Shown piece after piece: positions 35,374 through 44,843 of a stretch of 64,000 nt of DNA. Position 1 is the stretch's first letter, and each line of letters begins with the position of its first letter. This DNA is from OMG group bacterium. GTDB taxonomy: Bacteria > Pseudomonadota > Gammaproteobacteria > Pseudomonadales > Azotimanducaceae. A model generated the notes under the pieces. The model had not been told where the DNA came from, made no database searches, and worked only from the letters and a program-made list of their open reading frames with translations. The position numbers and the translations under genes were made by a program. The DNA is taken from positions 1 through 64,000 of the forward strand of contig JAAXGW010000011.1 in the NCBI GenBank assembly GCA_012267385.1, written 5' to 3'.

Positions 35374-35799
35374 CAATTTTGCTCCTTAAACGCAAATTGT
35401 AAGAGGTTCAAAGCATATTCTGTTCCAATTCAGGTAGATCGAAGCTTTGTGTACCTAAGCAGTAACCGATGGCCTGTCCTCATCGACTCTTCAATCAAGC
35501 TCGGTGAGCACTGGAAACTTCCTTGAGGGGCATAGACTCGATAACTACATAATGCTGTCTTTACCGGAAGTCTAACATTGATTCTAGCGAGTAGACTGTC
35601 AGTAGAACACTCGCTTGATCCTTAGCTTCAAAAATGAATTTGTCGAATATAGTTAAACTGGGTCGAGGGAGTGCGCAGAGTCTGTCAGAGCTCAGTTTAT
35701 ACGTCGGAAAGAGTACCCGGAACACAGACTAAAATCTACAATCCAGTACGAACAAAACGGTTCGTACCACCCTATTACTTCAACGATGAGAAGTCTAGT
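35374..35799. other. Divergent intergenic region
   Basis: No gene is recognisable between the TlpA-like gene and the divergent membrane-anchored protein. An open frame extends upstream from 35800 but does not look coding. The inverted repeat listed separately is the only clear structure. Confidence 0.5.
35746..35767. promoter_or_regulatory. Perfect 8-bp inverted repeat, possible operator
   Basis: GTACGAAC at 35746-35753 and GTTCGTAC at 35760-35767 are exact reverse complements with a six-base spacer, 32 bases before the ATG of the next gene. The short spacing fits a dimeric regulator site. Confidence 0.35.
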
Positions 35800-36948
35800 A
35801 TGTTAAGAAGATGTTTATTGTTTGGTTGTTTGGTATTCTGCCTTTCAACTCTAACACACATTACGGCAGAGGTCTTCGATGGACCGAGAGGACCTGTCGA
35901 ATTTATTGGCTTAGAAGAGTGGACGCCTGCTGGATTGTATAAGGCAATTCAGGAGACTGCTGACAAGCCTTTTCATGCATGTGCGGCGGTGATGATAAGC
36001 GATCTCGACTTTCCTGCTGCGGCTGCCTTCGGCTTCATTAAGCAAGGAGAAGACGGGTCTATGGAAATGCATACCGTAGTTATTGGAGTAGAGAACAGTG
36101 CAGACGTGCGTTACCGTACAGCAGGAACCGAGACGCTAGATCTACCGGAGACTTGGCAGGAGCTGCAGAAGGTCGTTGAGGACAATTTCCAGCCTATTAC
36201 GGTCGCTGCGTACGTACGGTATCTGCTTGCAGTACCAGAGACGGCCGCACAGCTTACCGAACTTTCAGAAGAGGAAGTTTTGGAGACTTCGCATCAATTT
36301 GCTGAAATGTTCGGTTCAAACACCGAGTCTTTTGACTTAGTATCGAAATTTGTTGACGAACTCGATCTTGATTCAGACCACGATTTAGCCCTTGAGGTGC
36401 ATGAAAAAGCAGAACTGTGGTCCGCAAGATTCGTAGCGTCGATTGTTCTTGCTCATTTTCACGCACAGGACACATCTTGGCACGCGCTAACTGAATCTTT
36501 GACAGATCCGGCTAAACAAGTACGCGATGTAGCTGGCAAACTACTTGAAGGGTTGGTTCGAGCCGAAAAAACTGTCCCAGTCCAGTGGTCGAAGGTTCGA
36601 GAGACTCTGTTGGCAATATTGGGAGGAACGAATCCGTGGGAGTTCAACCGCACCTTGGACGCATTAATAGCAACCGAGATCGATGCAAAATTTGCACGGG
36701 AAATTGTGCGAGAGAGACCTAAACTACTACTAGATGCCGTAGCGGTAAATCATGAAGGTTTTAGAGAGTCCGCGCATAGCTTCCTAACAACTATTAGCCA
36801 TGAAGACTTCGGACGTGATATTGAAGCCTGGGCGAATTGGATCAACAAAGGGAAACTTGAACCACTCGTAGTTTTCGTAGGGGTGATTGCTCTGATCGTA
36901 CTACTCATTTCCGTCATCGGTTGGGCGCTAATGTTCAAAAATAAATAG
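35800..36948 (+). CDS. Exported, C-terminally membrane-anchored protein with helical repeats
   Basis: A protein of about 382 residues, with no recognised family. The ATG at 35800 gives a signal peptide (LLFGCLVFCLSTLTHITA). A mixed domain of about 130 residues follows, then a helical region resembling HEAT repeats (LWSARFVASIVLAHFHAQ, then DPAKQVRDVAGKLLEGLV). One C-terminal membrane helix (LVVFVGVIALIVLLISVIGW) ends in a short basic tail. The layout predicts a periplasmic domain held to the inner membrane by its C-terminus. In frame, 43 codons are open upstream but have low coding character. It is transcribed alone after a region with an inverted repeat. Similar helical-repeat exported proteins occur at 32786 and 40263-44221. 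Confidence 0.68.
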   Translation: MLRRCLLFGCLVFCLSTLTHITAEVFDGPRGPVEFIGLEEWTPAGLYKAIQETADKPFHACAAVMISDLDFPAAAAFGFIKQGEDGSMEMHTVVIGVENSADVRYRTAGTETLDLPETWQELQKVVEDNFQPITVAAYVRYLLAVPETAAQLTELSEEEVLETSHQFAEMFGSNTESFDLVSKFVDELDLDSDHDLALEVHEKAELWSARFVASIVLAHFHAQDTSWHALTESLTDPAKQVRDVAGKLLEGLVRAEKTVPVQWSKVRETLLAILGGTNPWEFNRTLDALIATEIDAKFAREIVRERPKLLLDAVAVNHEGFRESAHSFLTTISHEDFGRDIEAWANWINKGKLEPLVVFVGVIALIVLLISVIGWALMFKNK

Positions 36949-37090
36949 GTTCCTGACTAACGGAATGTTCAATGTTTTCGCAAGACTTCTCGGTCTTTGT
37001 GATACACAAAAGATATCCTCAATTTAGTCATGATCACTGACTAGCACAAATCGCTGCGTGTGGTTGAATTTTTATGGGTCGTTCAGAATT

Positions 37091-37885
37091 TCAATCTTCG
37101 TCTTTAAAGTTCTCTGTTAACCAATCATTGATGGATTGCAGATTCTGAGACCTGCCCAAGATCGCGTTGTGATGTACCCTGTCGATGACTACTTCAGCCT
37201 GAGGGATATTTTCCAGCAGGCGTTCTGTTTCCTTAGGTGGAATTGTCGTATCCGTTCGAGAGTAGATCACTAGAACTCTATCGGGAAGCGACTCAAGACT
37301 CGCTCGAGTATCAAACTTGTGTCGCATCAAGAACCGTACAGGAAATATTCGTAGCACGCTCCGATTTGCTATGTGCACTAATGAGCGAAAGGGACTCACG
37401 AGAATTACGCCCGCAACTTCTGAATCTGTAGTGCGAATCGCCACAGCGCTTCCCATGCTGGATCCCATTAGAACCACGGGGCGATCTGTAAATCGTTCTC
37501 GTACCATTTTCAATGTAATCTTCGCATCGGCGAGCAGAGTCGACTCAGACGGTCTACCATCGCTCTTACCATAGCCTCGATAATTTGATAGCACAATGGG
37601 TACGTCTAGTCTGTCAAGAAGCAGGATATAGCTCACTGCATCACCTGCATTTCCGGTAAAGAATAAGACTACAGGTCCGGGTGCAGTCTGATTGACGATG
37701 TACCCCCTTGTTTTGATGTCTTTGGATTCGTCAACGACAACTTCATATTCCTCAATCGGATTTCGCACCTCATAGTTGCTCGAGACAGGATGAAATATGA
37801 AACTTCCTTGGATACCCCACAACACTGCACAGATCACTACATATGCCGATCCAAAGATCTTTCCGATCCGTTTTAACAATCTCAT
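37091..37885 (-). CDS. Membrane-anchored alpha/beta hydrolase (Bem46/ABHD13-like)
   Basis: A 264-residue serine hydrolase with an N-terminal membrane anchor at about residues 10-30. The oxyanion region VLSNYRGYGKSDG, the nucleophile elbow GSSMGSA, the catalytic Asp in VIYSRTDTTIP and the His in RVHHNAI are all in place and in order. The segment FIFHPVSSNYE after the anchor is typical of the Bem46/ABHD12-13 branch. These are hydrolases of esters or thioesters, often lipid-related, with few known substrates. It is a monocistronic gene between two exported-protein genes. Confidence 0.85.
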   Translation of the reverse strand: MRLLKRIGKIFGSAYVVICAVLWGIQGSFIFHPVSSNYEVRNPIEEYEVVVDESKDIKTRGYIVNQTAPGPVVLFFTGNAGDAVSYILLLDRLDVPIVLSNYRGYGKSDGRPSESTLLADAKITLKMVRERFTDRPVVLMGSSMGSAVAIRTTDSEVAGVILVSPFRSLVHIANRSVLRIFPVRFLMRHKFDTRASLESLPDRVLVIYSRTDTTIPPKETERLLENIPQAEVVIDRVHHNAILGRSQNLQSINDWLTENFKDED

Positions 37886-38081
37886 GACTTTTGCTCTGTT
37901 AGTAGCTTGGTAGCGACCGTTACGACCAACACTATTGCTTTGGTCTGCTCCGTTGTTAGAAACGGCCGGCTACCTGAAAATTCGAATTGACGTTCGACTC
38001 TCGGAACATCGTGTATTCATTCGCTAGGTGTCTGCGGAAACTGACACAAAAAGGACTAGTGAATTGGAGCGATCGATAGAC

Positions 38082-38897
38082 TTACTCAGAGTTATCGTTG
38101 TGCTCGGTTTCCCCTTCTTTCTTCAGCTTACCAACTAGTTTAACCGCAGCACCAAACAAGGACTCTGTTATGGTACCAAATAGTCTGTCACTTTCGATTC
38201 GACCAGCGTATGTGATATCCGTATCACCAATGTTTGTCGCTACCTTAAACGTGGCACGAAATTTGTTATTTTCCCCTTTGACATCATCTGTTTTTGTGAC
38301 TTTACCGGCAATCAATGTTGCCGAGTACTTTCCAAGTCCATCTAAACTTATCTTCAACTCTGGTTTATTGCTAGAATCTGAATCATTATCCAAGATATAG
38401 GTACCGACAATGTCAGGGTTGATTGACTGAATTTCAGATGTGTCGCTAATCTCGGACTCGTGCTCCAATTCATTATTGCTTTCCTCTAGGCGTAGGGTTT
38501 CGTCTTCGGACTTGAGACTGCCAACGAGTTTGACCTCGGTGCCGAACATGGACTCAGTTATCGTACCAGTTAATTGACCGTTCTCGACTTGACCAGAATA
38601 CGTGATTTTAAGATCCCCCAGATCGCTCGACAACGTAAAAGTGGCTTTAAACTCTTGTCCATCTACTTCTATTTCTTCGGTGTCTAGCAAAACTTCGCTC
38701 GAACTATCAGCTAACACGACCGAATACCCTCCTTCGTCATCAGCTTTGATAGTCAATTCGGGCTGTTTCCACTTAAATCGACTCTCTTCACTGTCCTCCA
38801 ATACATATGTACCCTCAACTCCAGCGAAGATGGAGACTGACGCGGTTACGACGAAGAAACCCACTCCACACAAAAACCTACGAAAAGAACATTCCAT
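38082..38897 (-). CDS. Exported protein with two internal repeats, unknown function
   Basis: A 271-residue protein with a signal peptide at about residues 1-25 and two tandem copies of a beta-rich domain of about 105 residues. The first copy starts VEGTYVLEDSEES and contains SGQVENGQLTGTITESMFG. The second starts VGTYILDNDSDSS and contains AGRIESDRLFGTITESLFG. Each copy ends (V/A)KLVG(S/K)LK. An acidic linker joins them. The alternating strand pattern suggests a small barrel or sandwich fold that might bind a lipid or be structural. I do not recognise a named family. The ordering shows internal duplication within one gene. Confidence 0.7.
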   Translation of the reverse strand: MECSFRRFLCGVGFFVVTASVSIFAGVEGTYVLEDSEESRFKWKQPELTIKADDEGGYSVVLADSSSEVLLDTEEIEVDGQEFKATFTLSSDLGDLKITYSGQVENGQLTGTITESMFGTEVKLVGSLKSEDETLRLEESNNELEHESEISDTSEIQSINPDIVGTYILDNDSDSSNKPELKISLDGLGKYSATLIAGKVTKTDDVKGENNKFRATFKVATNIGDTDITYAGRIESDRLFGTITESLFGAAVKLVGKLKKEGETEHNDNSE

Positions 38898-39083
38898 ATC
38901 ACTACTCCTGGTTTGGCTTGGCTACTATCAGATTTGCCTAACTAAATTGATTGAACTGGGAAATTCTTGATTTTAATGGATGTTGTCTTATTTTTTGAGA
39001 AACTAAATAGGGTGATTAAGCATCTAACGATGCGTCCCTTACCCGTATGTTCGTGTCGAATTGAATCGACTAGATCGAGAGCA

Positions 39084-40193
39084 ATGGAACTTCACAAAAG
39101 CTCGTTATTATTGAAGCTTTCAATAGCTTTCCTCACTATACCCATCTTGGCTGAAACTGACAGCGAAGACGTGGTTCCAATAGCAGAACAAAACCTCAGC
39201 CTACGCGAAGCGCAAATCTCCGAAAGTTTCAGCACCGCCGAGCAGGTATCCTACACCACCACAGACAAGTTTGATGAAGAAGTGATAGAGTCTAGCCTAC
39301 CGGTTTTGGTAGTGTTTACGGCACCATGGTGTGGGCCTTGCAAGATTCTTGATCCAGTCATCGAATCGTTGATGCCAGAGATGGCGGATGAAGCGAGAGT
39401 CTTCAAGCTAGATACTGATGTATCACCAGAGATTTCAACGAAGTATGACGTCATTCAACTGCCAACGATCATTTATTTCAACAAAGGGAAAGAAACATAC
39501 AGGTCGTCGAGTATATATCCTCGAGACGCTTATGTTTATTATCTTCAAGGACTTAAGGACGAAATTTCTATTGAAGAATCAATACTGAAACTACTCGATA
39601 AAGACTGGTTTCGTCGTCACTTTCTGGTAACGGAAGAAATAGAGACCTTAGAAAAATACTTGGAAAAATACCCGAAATTACTCACAGAGAATTTTGACAA
39701 CGGTCAATCTCCGCTTTCCTTCGTTCTCAACTATCCCAGCAGTGCGTATCGAGACTTGATGGAGTTCGTTCTCTCTCAAGAACCGGAGATTGGGACGAAC
39801 GATCTCGTCGGATTGGGACGTTGCGAAGAGTTTAAGCAAATAGTGGAAAAGGATCCGGATGCTATAAACCGCGCAGATCCTGATGGTAATACACCACTAT
39901 TTACTGCGATAAGGGGTTCGAGTCGACAGGAAAATGGAGAGTGTGTGAAAACAGTGCTTGAGTTAGGAGCTGAAAGAAGCCTGCCAAATAGTATTCGAAA
40001 TTCCCTGGGCGATGTAGTGTCCTTTCAGCCTGACAGTGAATTAGTGGAAGAACTACTCGACCTCTTACCAAAGAAATGGGGTCCCAAATGGTACAACGAC
40101 GAAGTCGGCGTGAAATTACGAATGCTCCAACTTGAACTGTATGAAGTCATGTACTTGCGACACGAAGACTTAATTTCGAACCGGCTTCTGTGA
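39084..40193 (+). CDS. Exported thioredoxin with C-terminal ankyrin-like region (paralog of 21084)
   Basis: A protein of about 369 residues. The ATG at 39084, preceded by GAGAG, gives a signal peptide; an upstream open stretch is not coding-like. The thioredoxin domain has the canonical FTAPWCGPC active site and cis-proline segment QLPTIIYF. The C-terminal part matches the thioredoxin-ankyrin protein at 21084: YPKLLTENFDNGQSPLSF, EPEIGTNDLVGLGRCEEF and DPDAINRADPDGNTPLFTA. It ends earlier and lacks the last, best ankyrin unit of that paralog. Likely a periplasmic thiol-disulfide enzyme with a protein-binding tail. It precedes the helical-repeat gene at 40263 by 69 bases in the same direction, so the two may be cotranscribed. 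Confidence 0.82.
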   Translation: MELHKSSLLLKLSIAFLTIPILAETDSEDVVPIAEQNLSLREAQISESFSTAEQVSYTTTDKFDEEVIESSLPVLVVFTAPWCGPCKILDPVIESLMPEMADEARVFKLDTDVSPEISTKYDVIQLPTIIYFNKGKETYRSSSIYPRDAYVYYLQGLKDEISIEESILKLLDKDWFRRHFLVTEEIETLEKYLEKYPKLLTENFDNGQSPLSFVLNYPSSAYRDLMEFVLSQEPEIGTNDLVGLGRCEEFKQIVEKDPDAINRADPDGNTPLFTAIRGSSRQENGECVKTVLELGAERSLPNSIRNSLGDVVSFQPDSELVEELLDLLPKKWGPKWYNDEVGVKLRMLQLELYEVMYLRHEDLISNRLL

Positions 40194-40262
40194 TGCGTCA
40201 GTGTAGAATCAAAATATTGGGATCTTCAAGTACGAAAGGTTTCCCCATCGGAGTGTGTAACT

Positions 40263-40919
40263 ATGTTTAAATCAAACCGGTCTAAAACCGTCGCTACACT
40301 GGTTGGAGGTGCTATCTTAGGCAGTGCGGCAACGGTAGCAGTTGTCTTCTTGTTACCATTCTTCTCAGGTGATAGTGCTAAAGATTGGCGTGCAGGCATC
40401 CCTTCGAATGTTCTCGATACCAAGTCTGAGACTACAGGTAAGAGCATTGCTGTCCAAAGACTCGAAGATATCTTGCAGTTTGAGAAGGACTTTGAGAGAA
40501 GAGCGGCACTATTCGGGCTGTTAATGAGTGCTACTGAAGACGGTTTAATCGAGTATTTGGATCAATCCAAAGAGTTTGACTCCCCTTCGATTGAGAGTGC
40601 GATAATTCAAAAGTTGGCTTCATTGAACCCACAAATTGCGATCGACCATGTTAGCACACTACCAATGAGTCGGCAGTACGACTTAGTCACCGCAATCTTC
40701 GAAGAAATATCACTTTCTAATTTAGATCAAGCAAGGAATCTCGCATTGGCACTCGATCAAACTTTGCAACAGGCGGCATTACAAGGAATTTTGCGCGCGA
40801 GACACAAATATTCTGATGACTTGATGTTGGATATAGCGAAGGATTTAAATCAAGAAATATACGCCGTAAGCTATCTTGCTAAAGCCGTTGTATTTCAGCC
40901 TTCGAAGATCCTGCGTTAG
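40263..40919 (+). pseudogene. N-terminal part of a broken helical-repeat membrane protein
   Basis: This is the first 218 codons of a gene paralogous to the intact one at 42266-44221. It has a short basic head, one membrane helix (TLVGGAILGSAATVAVVFLL) and then paired helices. The reading frame ends at TAG 40917-40919. A single-base indel near 40890, at GTATTTCAGCC, moves coding sequence into the next frame, which reads AFEDPALAWSHIVFDSQ and then continues through 41779. Confidence 0.75.
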
Positions 40920-41779
40920 CTTGGAGTCACATCGTTTTCGACAGTCAGCCAAATCTCGCACAAACAGAATTTCTCATACAAGTGGCATCTGAGTGGCTCT
41001 TGCAGGAAGGAATTTCGGTAATTGATCAGATCAGCGAATCGCTCACGGATACAGTCGTTCGCGACGCTGTCATAATGTCCGCGTTGCACCGAATCGCCCA
41101 AGACGACCCACGTGCAGCTTTGATAGAAGCTTTACAGCTTACAAGCGATTCTCGGGAACTTGCTCTCCAGACAATCGCTGAAGTCTGGGTTCGAATTGAT
41201 CCCCAGGCGGCTTTAGCTGAAATTGCAACTATGGAGAGTGGTAAGACTCTCAAATTACTCCAGGAAAGTGTATTAACAGCTTGGGCCGAAAACGATCCAA
41301 ATGCCCTGCTTGAAGCATTAGCGTTAGTGCCGGAACACCTCCGTGCGATGGCTAAGGAAGAAGCAATGTTGGCGATCGCGCGCGTATCTCCAGACGAGGC
41401 GGTGTCATTTTTGTCCGATATAGAAGACGACAATCTCAGAATCAAGCTTGCCAAAGAGATTGCTAAATATTGGTCCGAACAGGATCCTCACGCAGCTTTG
41501 GATTGGGTACTTAATGAGACATTCACGACTGATGTTCAGCAGGCAGAAACACTGATGATAGTGTTGGCCAGTCTGGCGATTAATGATCCTGAACTAGCGT
41601 TCAAAACTGCACGCGACCAACCTATCGTCTTACGTGGGGCACTTTACCGAGGTATGGAAGTTACGGTGATTCAGCACTTAGTCGAAACAGACATCGACCA
41701 AGCTCTCGCGATGCTTTCAGACATACGAAGAGAAGGTCTAACTGTCACTCATGCGTTAGCGAGGTCGGGCGTGCAATGA
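40895..41779 (+). pseudogene. Middle part of the broken helical-repeat protein
   Basis: Coding sequence resumes in a new frame near 40895 and runs to TGA at 41777-41779. It contains a degenerate repeat of about 33-36 residues with the core W(A/S)..DP.AAL, for example TAWAENDPNALLEALALVP, KYWSEQDPHAALDWVL and RIDPQAALAEI. The same units appear at corresponding positions in the paralog at 42266. There is no separate start signal of note. A second indel near 41765 passes the frame to 41776-42153. Confidence 0.72.
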
Positions 41780-42153
41780 TACGTGATGGCCAGTATGATC
41801 GCGCTCTCGCACTAGGACAAAGATTGGGTGAAAATCGCCGTCGAAACTACAACGGTTCGTTAATGTATCAATGGGCAATGACCAACCCAGAGACACTGTT
41901 TGAACAGTTGGACGAGCTACCCTCTGATCAATTGAAGGATCAAGCAGCGAAAGGACTGGTACGATACAGCCACGAAACAAAGGCACTTAGCTCGGCGCAG
42001 ATGGAGCATGTTGGAAGTTTTTTGCCTGAGGGATACGTCGATCCGTATGGTAATAGCAGACAAATGAGACAGATGTCCAGCGAATGGTTTGATGAACAAG
42101 TACAGCTAATCTTTATCAATCCGGTACAACGAGAAAAAGCGAAGGAAGAATGA
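41776..42153 (+). pseudogene. C-terminal part of the broken helical-repeat protein
   Basis: The final 125 codons are read in a third frame. Just before it, reading through the indel gives VGRAMIRDGQYDRALALGQRL, which aligns with VGKALVSNEETDRALALSEQL of the intact paralog. Its end, FLPEGYVDPYGNS, aligns with FLPADYNSETGRRG. It overlaps the preceding frame by four bases, but the homology shows that this is a frameshift, not translational coupling of two genes. Confidence 0.72.
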
Positions 42154-42265
42154 GAGGCATAACGCTACAGCAGTGTTTGAACCAAGATTTACAGTCGATA
42201 TTCAAACTGGTGTCAAACTATAGTCAATCACGTATTCACCCTAAAGTGAAATCGGAGAGCTAGAG

Positions 42266-44221
42266 ATGAGTTCAATAAAAACAAATCAAAATCGTACCGT
42301 CGTACTAGTCCTAGCCGGGTGTGTCTTGGGCATCGCAACAACGCTTGGTGTCCTTTTTGGTCTCAACACGATGAAGAGTGAATCCACCAATGGGAGTTTC
42401 TCGCCTAAAACAGCAGTCGCGGATACAAATCGTTCGCAGGCTGAACTCAAAGACCCTATTTCGACTAGTTCTCGTAATCGTAAATCGGACTTAGGTCTTC
42501 TCAAATTCTTAAATCTAGCACCAAGTGCTTTCGAACGAACCGAAGCTCTGTATAGTTTGTTGCTCTCCGCCGACACGAATTTGCTGACTCAGTTATTCGA
42601 ACAATCTAAGAATATAGGATCAGAATCTTTACAACACACCACTCAAACTGCAATCATTCGACGGTTCACAACTCTCGATCCTAAATTAGCACTATTCACA
42701 ATTGAAAACTTGTCTGACGACCGCCACAATTCATTGATCTCAAGCGTTTTCGGCGAGTGGTCTCAAATAGATTTGGAAGAAGCAATAGCGCACGCAAAGA
42801 CTCTCGAACAATCAGGTAAATATGCTGCAATGCAGGGAATACTTGAGTCTCAACACACCCTTTCGATTGACGAGAAGGAAGCTCTAGCTCTTGAACTTCA
42901 GATTGACTTGAGCGAATTTGAACAAGGTATTTTCGCTCAGTCTGTAGCGGACGAATGGCAAGAATTAGTCGCGGACGATCAATCCAATGTGGCTCAGACC
43001 GCGTCATTGATACGACTTGCTCAAACATGGGTGGATCAAGCAGGATTGGAGGCGATTGTTGAAATCGACAAATCGTTAAAGGACTCCATTCTGAAGAAGG
43101 CAGTTCTAGGATCGGTACTTCAGCAAGCTCTACTTGCCGATCCCCAAACAACATTGCAGCAAGTACTAGATTTTGAAGGCGAATTAAGTGAACTTGCTAT
43201 GGAAACAATCGCTAGAGCATGGGCAAGTATCGATCCTAAAGACGCGTTTGAATCAATTTCTTCAATTGAATCACCAAGAGCATGCCGTCAAATGCTAGAA
43301 CACTTTGTAACCGCTTGGGCTAACTATGATCCCAAAGACGTGTTCGAACAGTTTGATCTCATTCCTGAAAACCTTCGTGCTCGTGCCGAGGAACACGCCA
43401 TTCGTACGCTTATCCGAACAACACCAGAAGATTCAGCGCAGTTCTTAGCTGAGATATCGGACGAGTTTTTGAAGTTTGAACTAACGATGGAATTGGCTAC
43501 TCACTGGGCTGACAAAAACGCTCTTGAAGCGTTGAATTGGGCATTGGCCCACGAATTCTCCGGTGCTTCGTTGCAACGAGAAGTGCTTAACACCATACTT
43601 CGTAGTCTTGCCGCAGAAAATCCCGAGTTAGCACTACAAACCGCACTCGATCAACCTTTCGACTCGATGGGCCTCGGTTTGGAGGCCACCGTAATCGCAG
43701 AAGTAGCTCGGACCGATATCGAAAGAGCTATGAGTATGCTGGCACAGGTACGAGAAGGATACACCCAGATTTTCAGTTTAGTAGCTGTAGGTAAAGCACT
43801 AGTAAGTAACGAGGAGACGGACCGAGCTTTAGCATTGAGTGAACAATTACCGGAAAAGAATCAAGATGTGTACTTCAATTTGGTCATCAATGAATGGGCT
43901 TACACCGATCCAAAGTCATTGGCAACTAGGATGGATGAGCTCCCGTCAACTGAAGCAAAGTACCGCGCGGCCATGGACCTTATCCGGTTTAATGTTGGAA
44001 GAAGTGTTTTGACAAAGGAACAAGTGTCACATGTAAAGCGGTTTCTACCTGCAGACTACAACTCGGAGACTGGACGACGTGGTTCGGAATCGTCGACATC
44101 AATTGCGAGATTAAACAATCCTCAAAACATGACTGAAGAAGAAAGAGAGCAAGTGCAAAAAGATTTTCAATTGATGATATTGGACGGACGATTCCGACGC
44201 TATAGAGCTCCTTCCCAGTAA
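42266..44221 (+). CDS. Membrane-anchored protein with W..DP.AAL helical repeats
   Basis: An intact 651-residue protein with one N-terminal membrane helix at about residues 12-34 and a long, presumably periplasmic, all-helical domain. The helical domain is made of degenerate repeats of about 33-36 residues whose best-kept core is W(A/S)..DP..A(L/F): ARAWASIDPKDAFESISSI, TAWANYDPKDVFEQFDLIP, THWADKNALEALNWALA and NEWAYTDPKSLATRMDELP. Such repeat stacks are protein-binding scaffolds by analogy with TPR and HEAT proteins; the partner is unknown. The C-terminal 60 residues are polar. It lies 113 bases after a broken paralog of equal size, so it arose by tandem duplication. Confidence 0.75.
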   Translation: MSSIKTNQNRTVVLVLAGCVLGIATTLGVLFGLNTMKSESTNGSFSPKTAVADTNRSQAELKDPISTSSRNRKSDLGLLKFLNLAPSAFERTEALYSLLLSADTNLLTQLFEQSKNIGSESLQHTTQTAIIRRFTTLDPKLALFTIENLSDDRHNSLISSVFGEWSQIDLEEAIAHAKTLEQSGKYAAMQGILESQHTLSIDEKEALALELQIDLSEFEQGIFAQSVADEWQELVADDQSNVAQTASLIRLAQTWVDQAGLEAIVEIDKSLKDSILKKAVLGSVLQQALLADPQTTLQQVLDFEGELSELAMETIARAWASIDPKDAFESISSIESPRACRQMLEHFVTAWANYDPKDVFEQFDLIPENLRARAEEHAIRTLIRTTPEDSAQFLAEISDEFLKFELTMELATHWADKNALEALNWALAHEFSGASLQREVLNTILRSLAAENPELALQTALDQPFDSMGLGLEATVIAEVARTDIERAMSMLAQVREGYTQIFSLVAVGKALVSNEETDRALALSEQLPEKNQDVYFNLVINEWAYTDPKSLATRMDELPSTEAKYRAAMDLIRFNVGRSVLTKEQVSHVKRFLPADYNSETGRRGSESSTSIARLNNPQNMTEEEREQVQKDFQLMILDGRFRRYRAPSQ

Positions 44222-44306
44222 TTAAATTTTTTTGATTAAGAAAATCTCCAATCTACGCAGAGACACTGTCGACGCCCTGATACTTAACGAAGAAGTGCTG
44301 TAACCA

Positions 44307-44759
44307 CTAGATCGAAAACTCGTTCACGCACTCGAGTGTTTCCTCAAGAACAATGTCGTTCTTCGAGTTATAGAATACAACCGAAGCTCGCAAGATAAGA
44401 CGGTCAGCGTTGCACGTGCTCCAATACAAATAGAGATCCGCACCAGTTGTGATTTCAATGTGCAATGGGTAGGTCTCCCTGGTGATAGGATCCTCGGCTG
44501 TGCATTCATATACGATAAATTCGTGCTCGCCAGATGAAACGATTTCAAGGTCTTCAACAGAATATTTTCCAATTTCATATTGTTGTTTTACCGTCTCATC
44601 GGTCGGAATACATTCGATCATGAGTCCATCATACCTTAAGTTGTCGAACATTGCGCCCTCTAGCTTGTCGAAGTCTGTTTTCGGAACGAAAACCCATATT
44701 GCAATTACGACTAACCAAGCAGAAATTCCAATAGCGAATAAAGACCTCATTCTCTTCAT
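44307..44759 (-). CDS. Small exported/anchored protein, unknown function
   Basis: A 150-residue protein with an N-terminal hydrophobic segment (FAIGISAWLVVIAIWVFVP) and a beta-rich remainder containing four cysteines (IECIPT, VYECTAED, STCNAD, LECVNE) that could form two disulfides in the periplasm. I do not recognise a family. It stands alone, convergent with the helical-repeat gene. Confidence 0.6.
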   Translation of the reverse strand: MKRMRSLFAIGISAWLVVIAIWVFVPKTDFDKLEGAMFDNLRYDGLMIECIPTDETVKQQYEIGKYSVEDLEIVSSGEHEFIVYECTAEDPITRETYPLHIEITTGADLYLYWSTCNADRLILRASVVFYNSKNDIVLEETLECVNEFSI

Positions 44760-44843
44760 TTAGTGTCATCTCATTTGTTACTTTTTTGGTCGTTTTTGAT
44801 GAACGACCAGGATTTCATCGACTATTATCGTCATTGTTTATGA

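Noticed and set aside
41776..41779. Four-base ATGA overlap in the repeat-scaffold region as a coupled gene start
   Set aside because: Reading through the indel restores the alignment with the paralog at 42266, so it is a broken gene.
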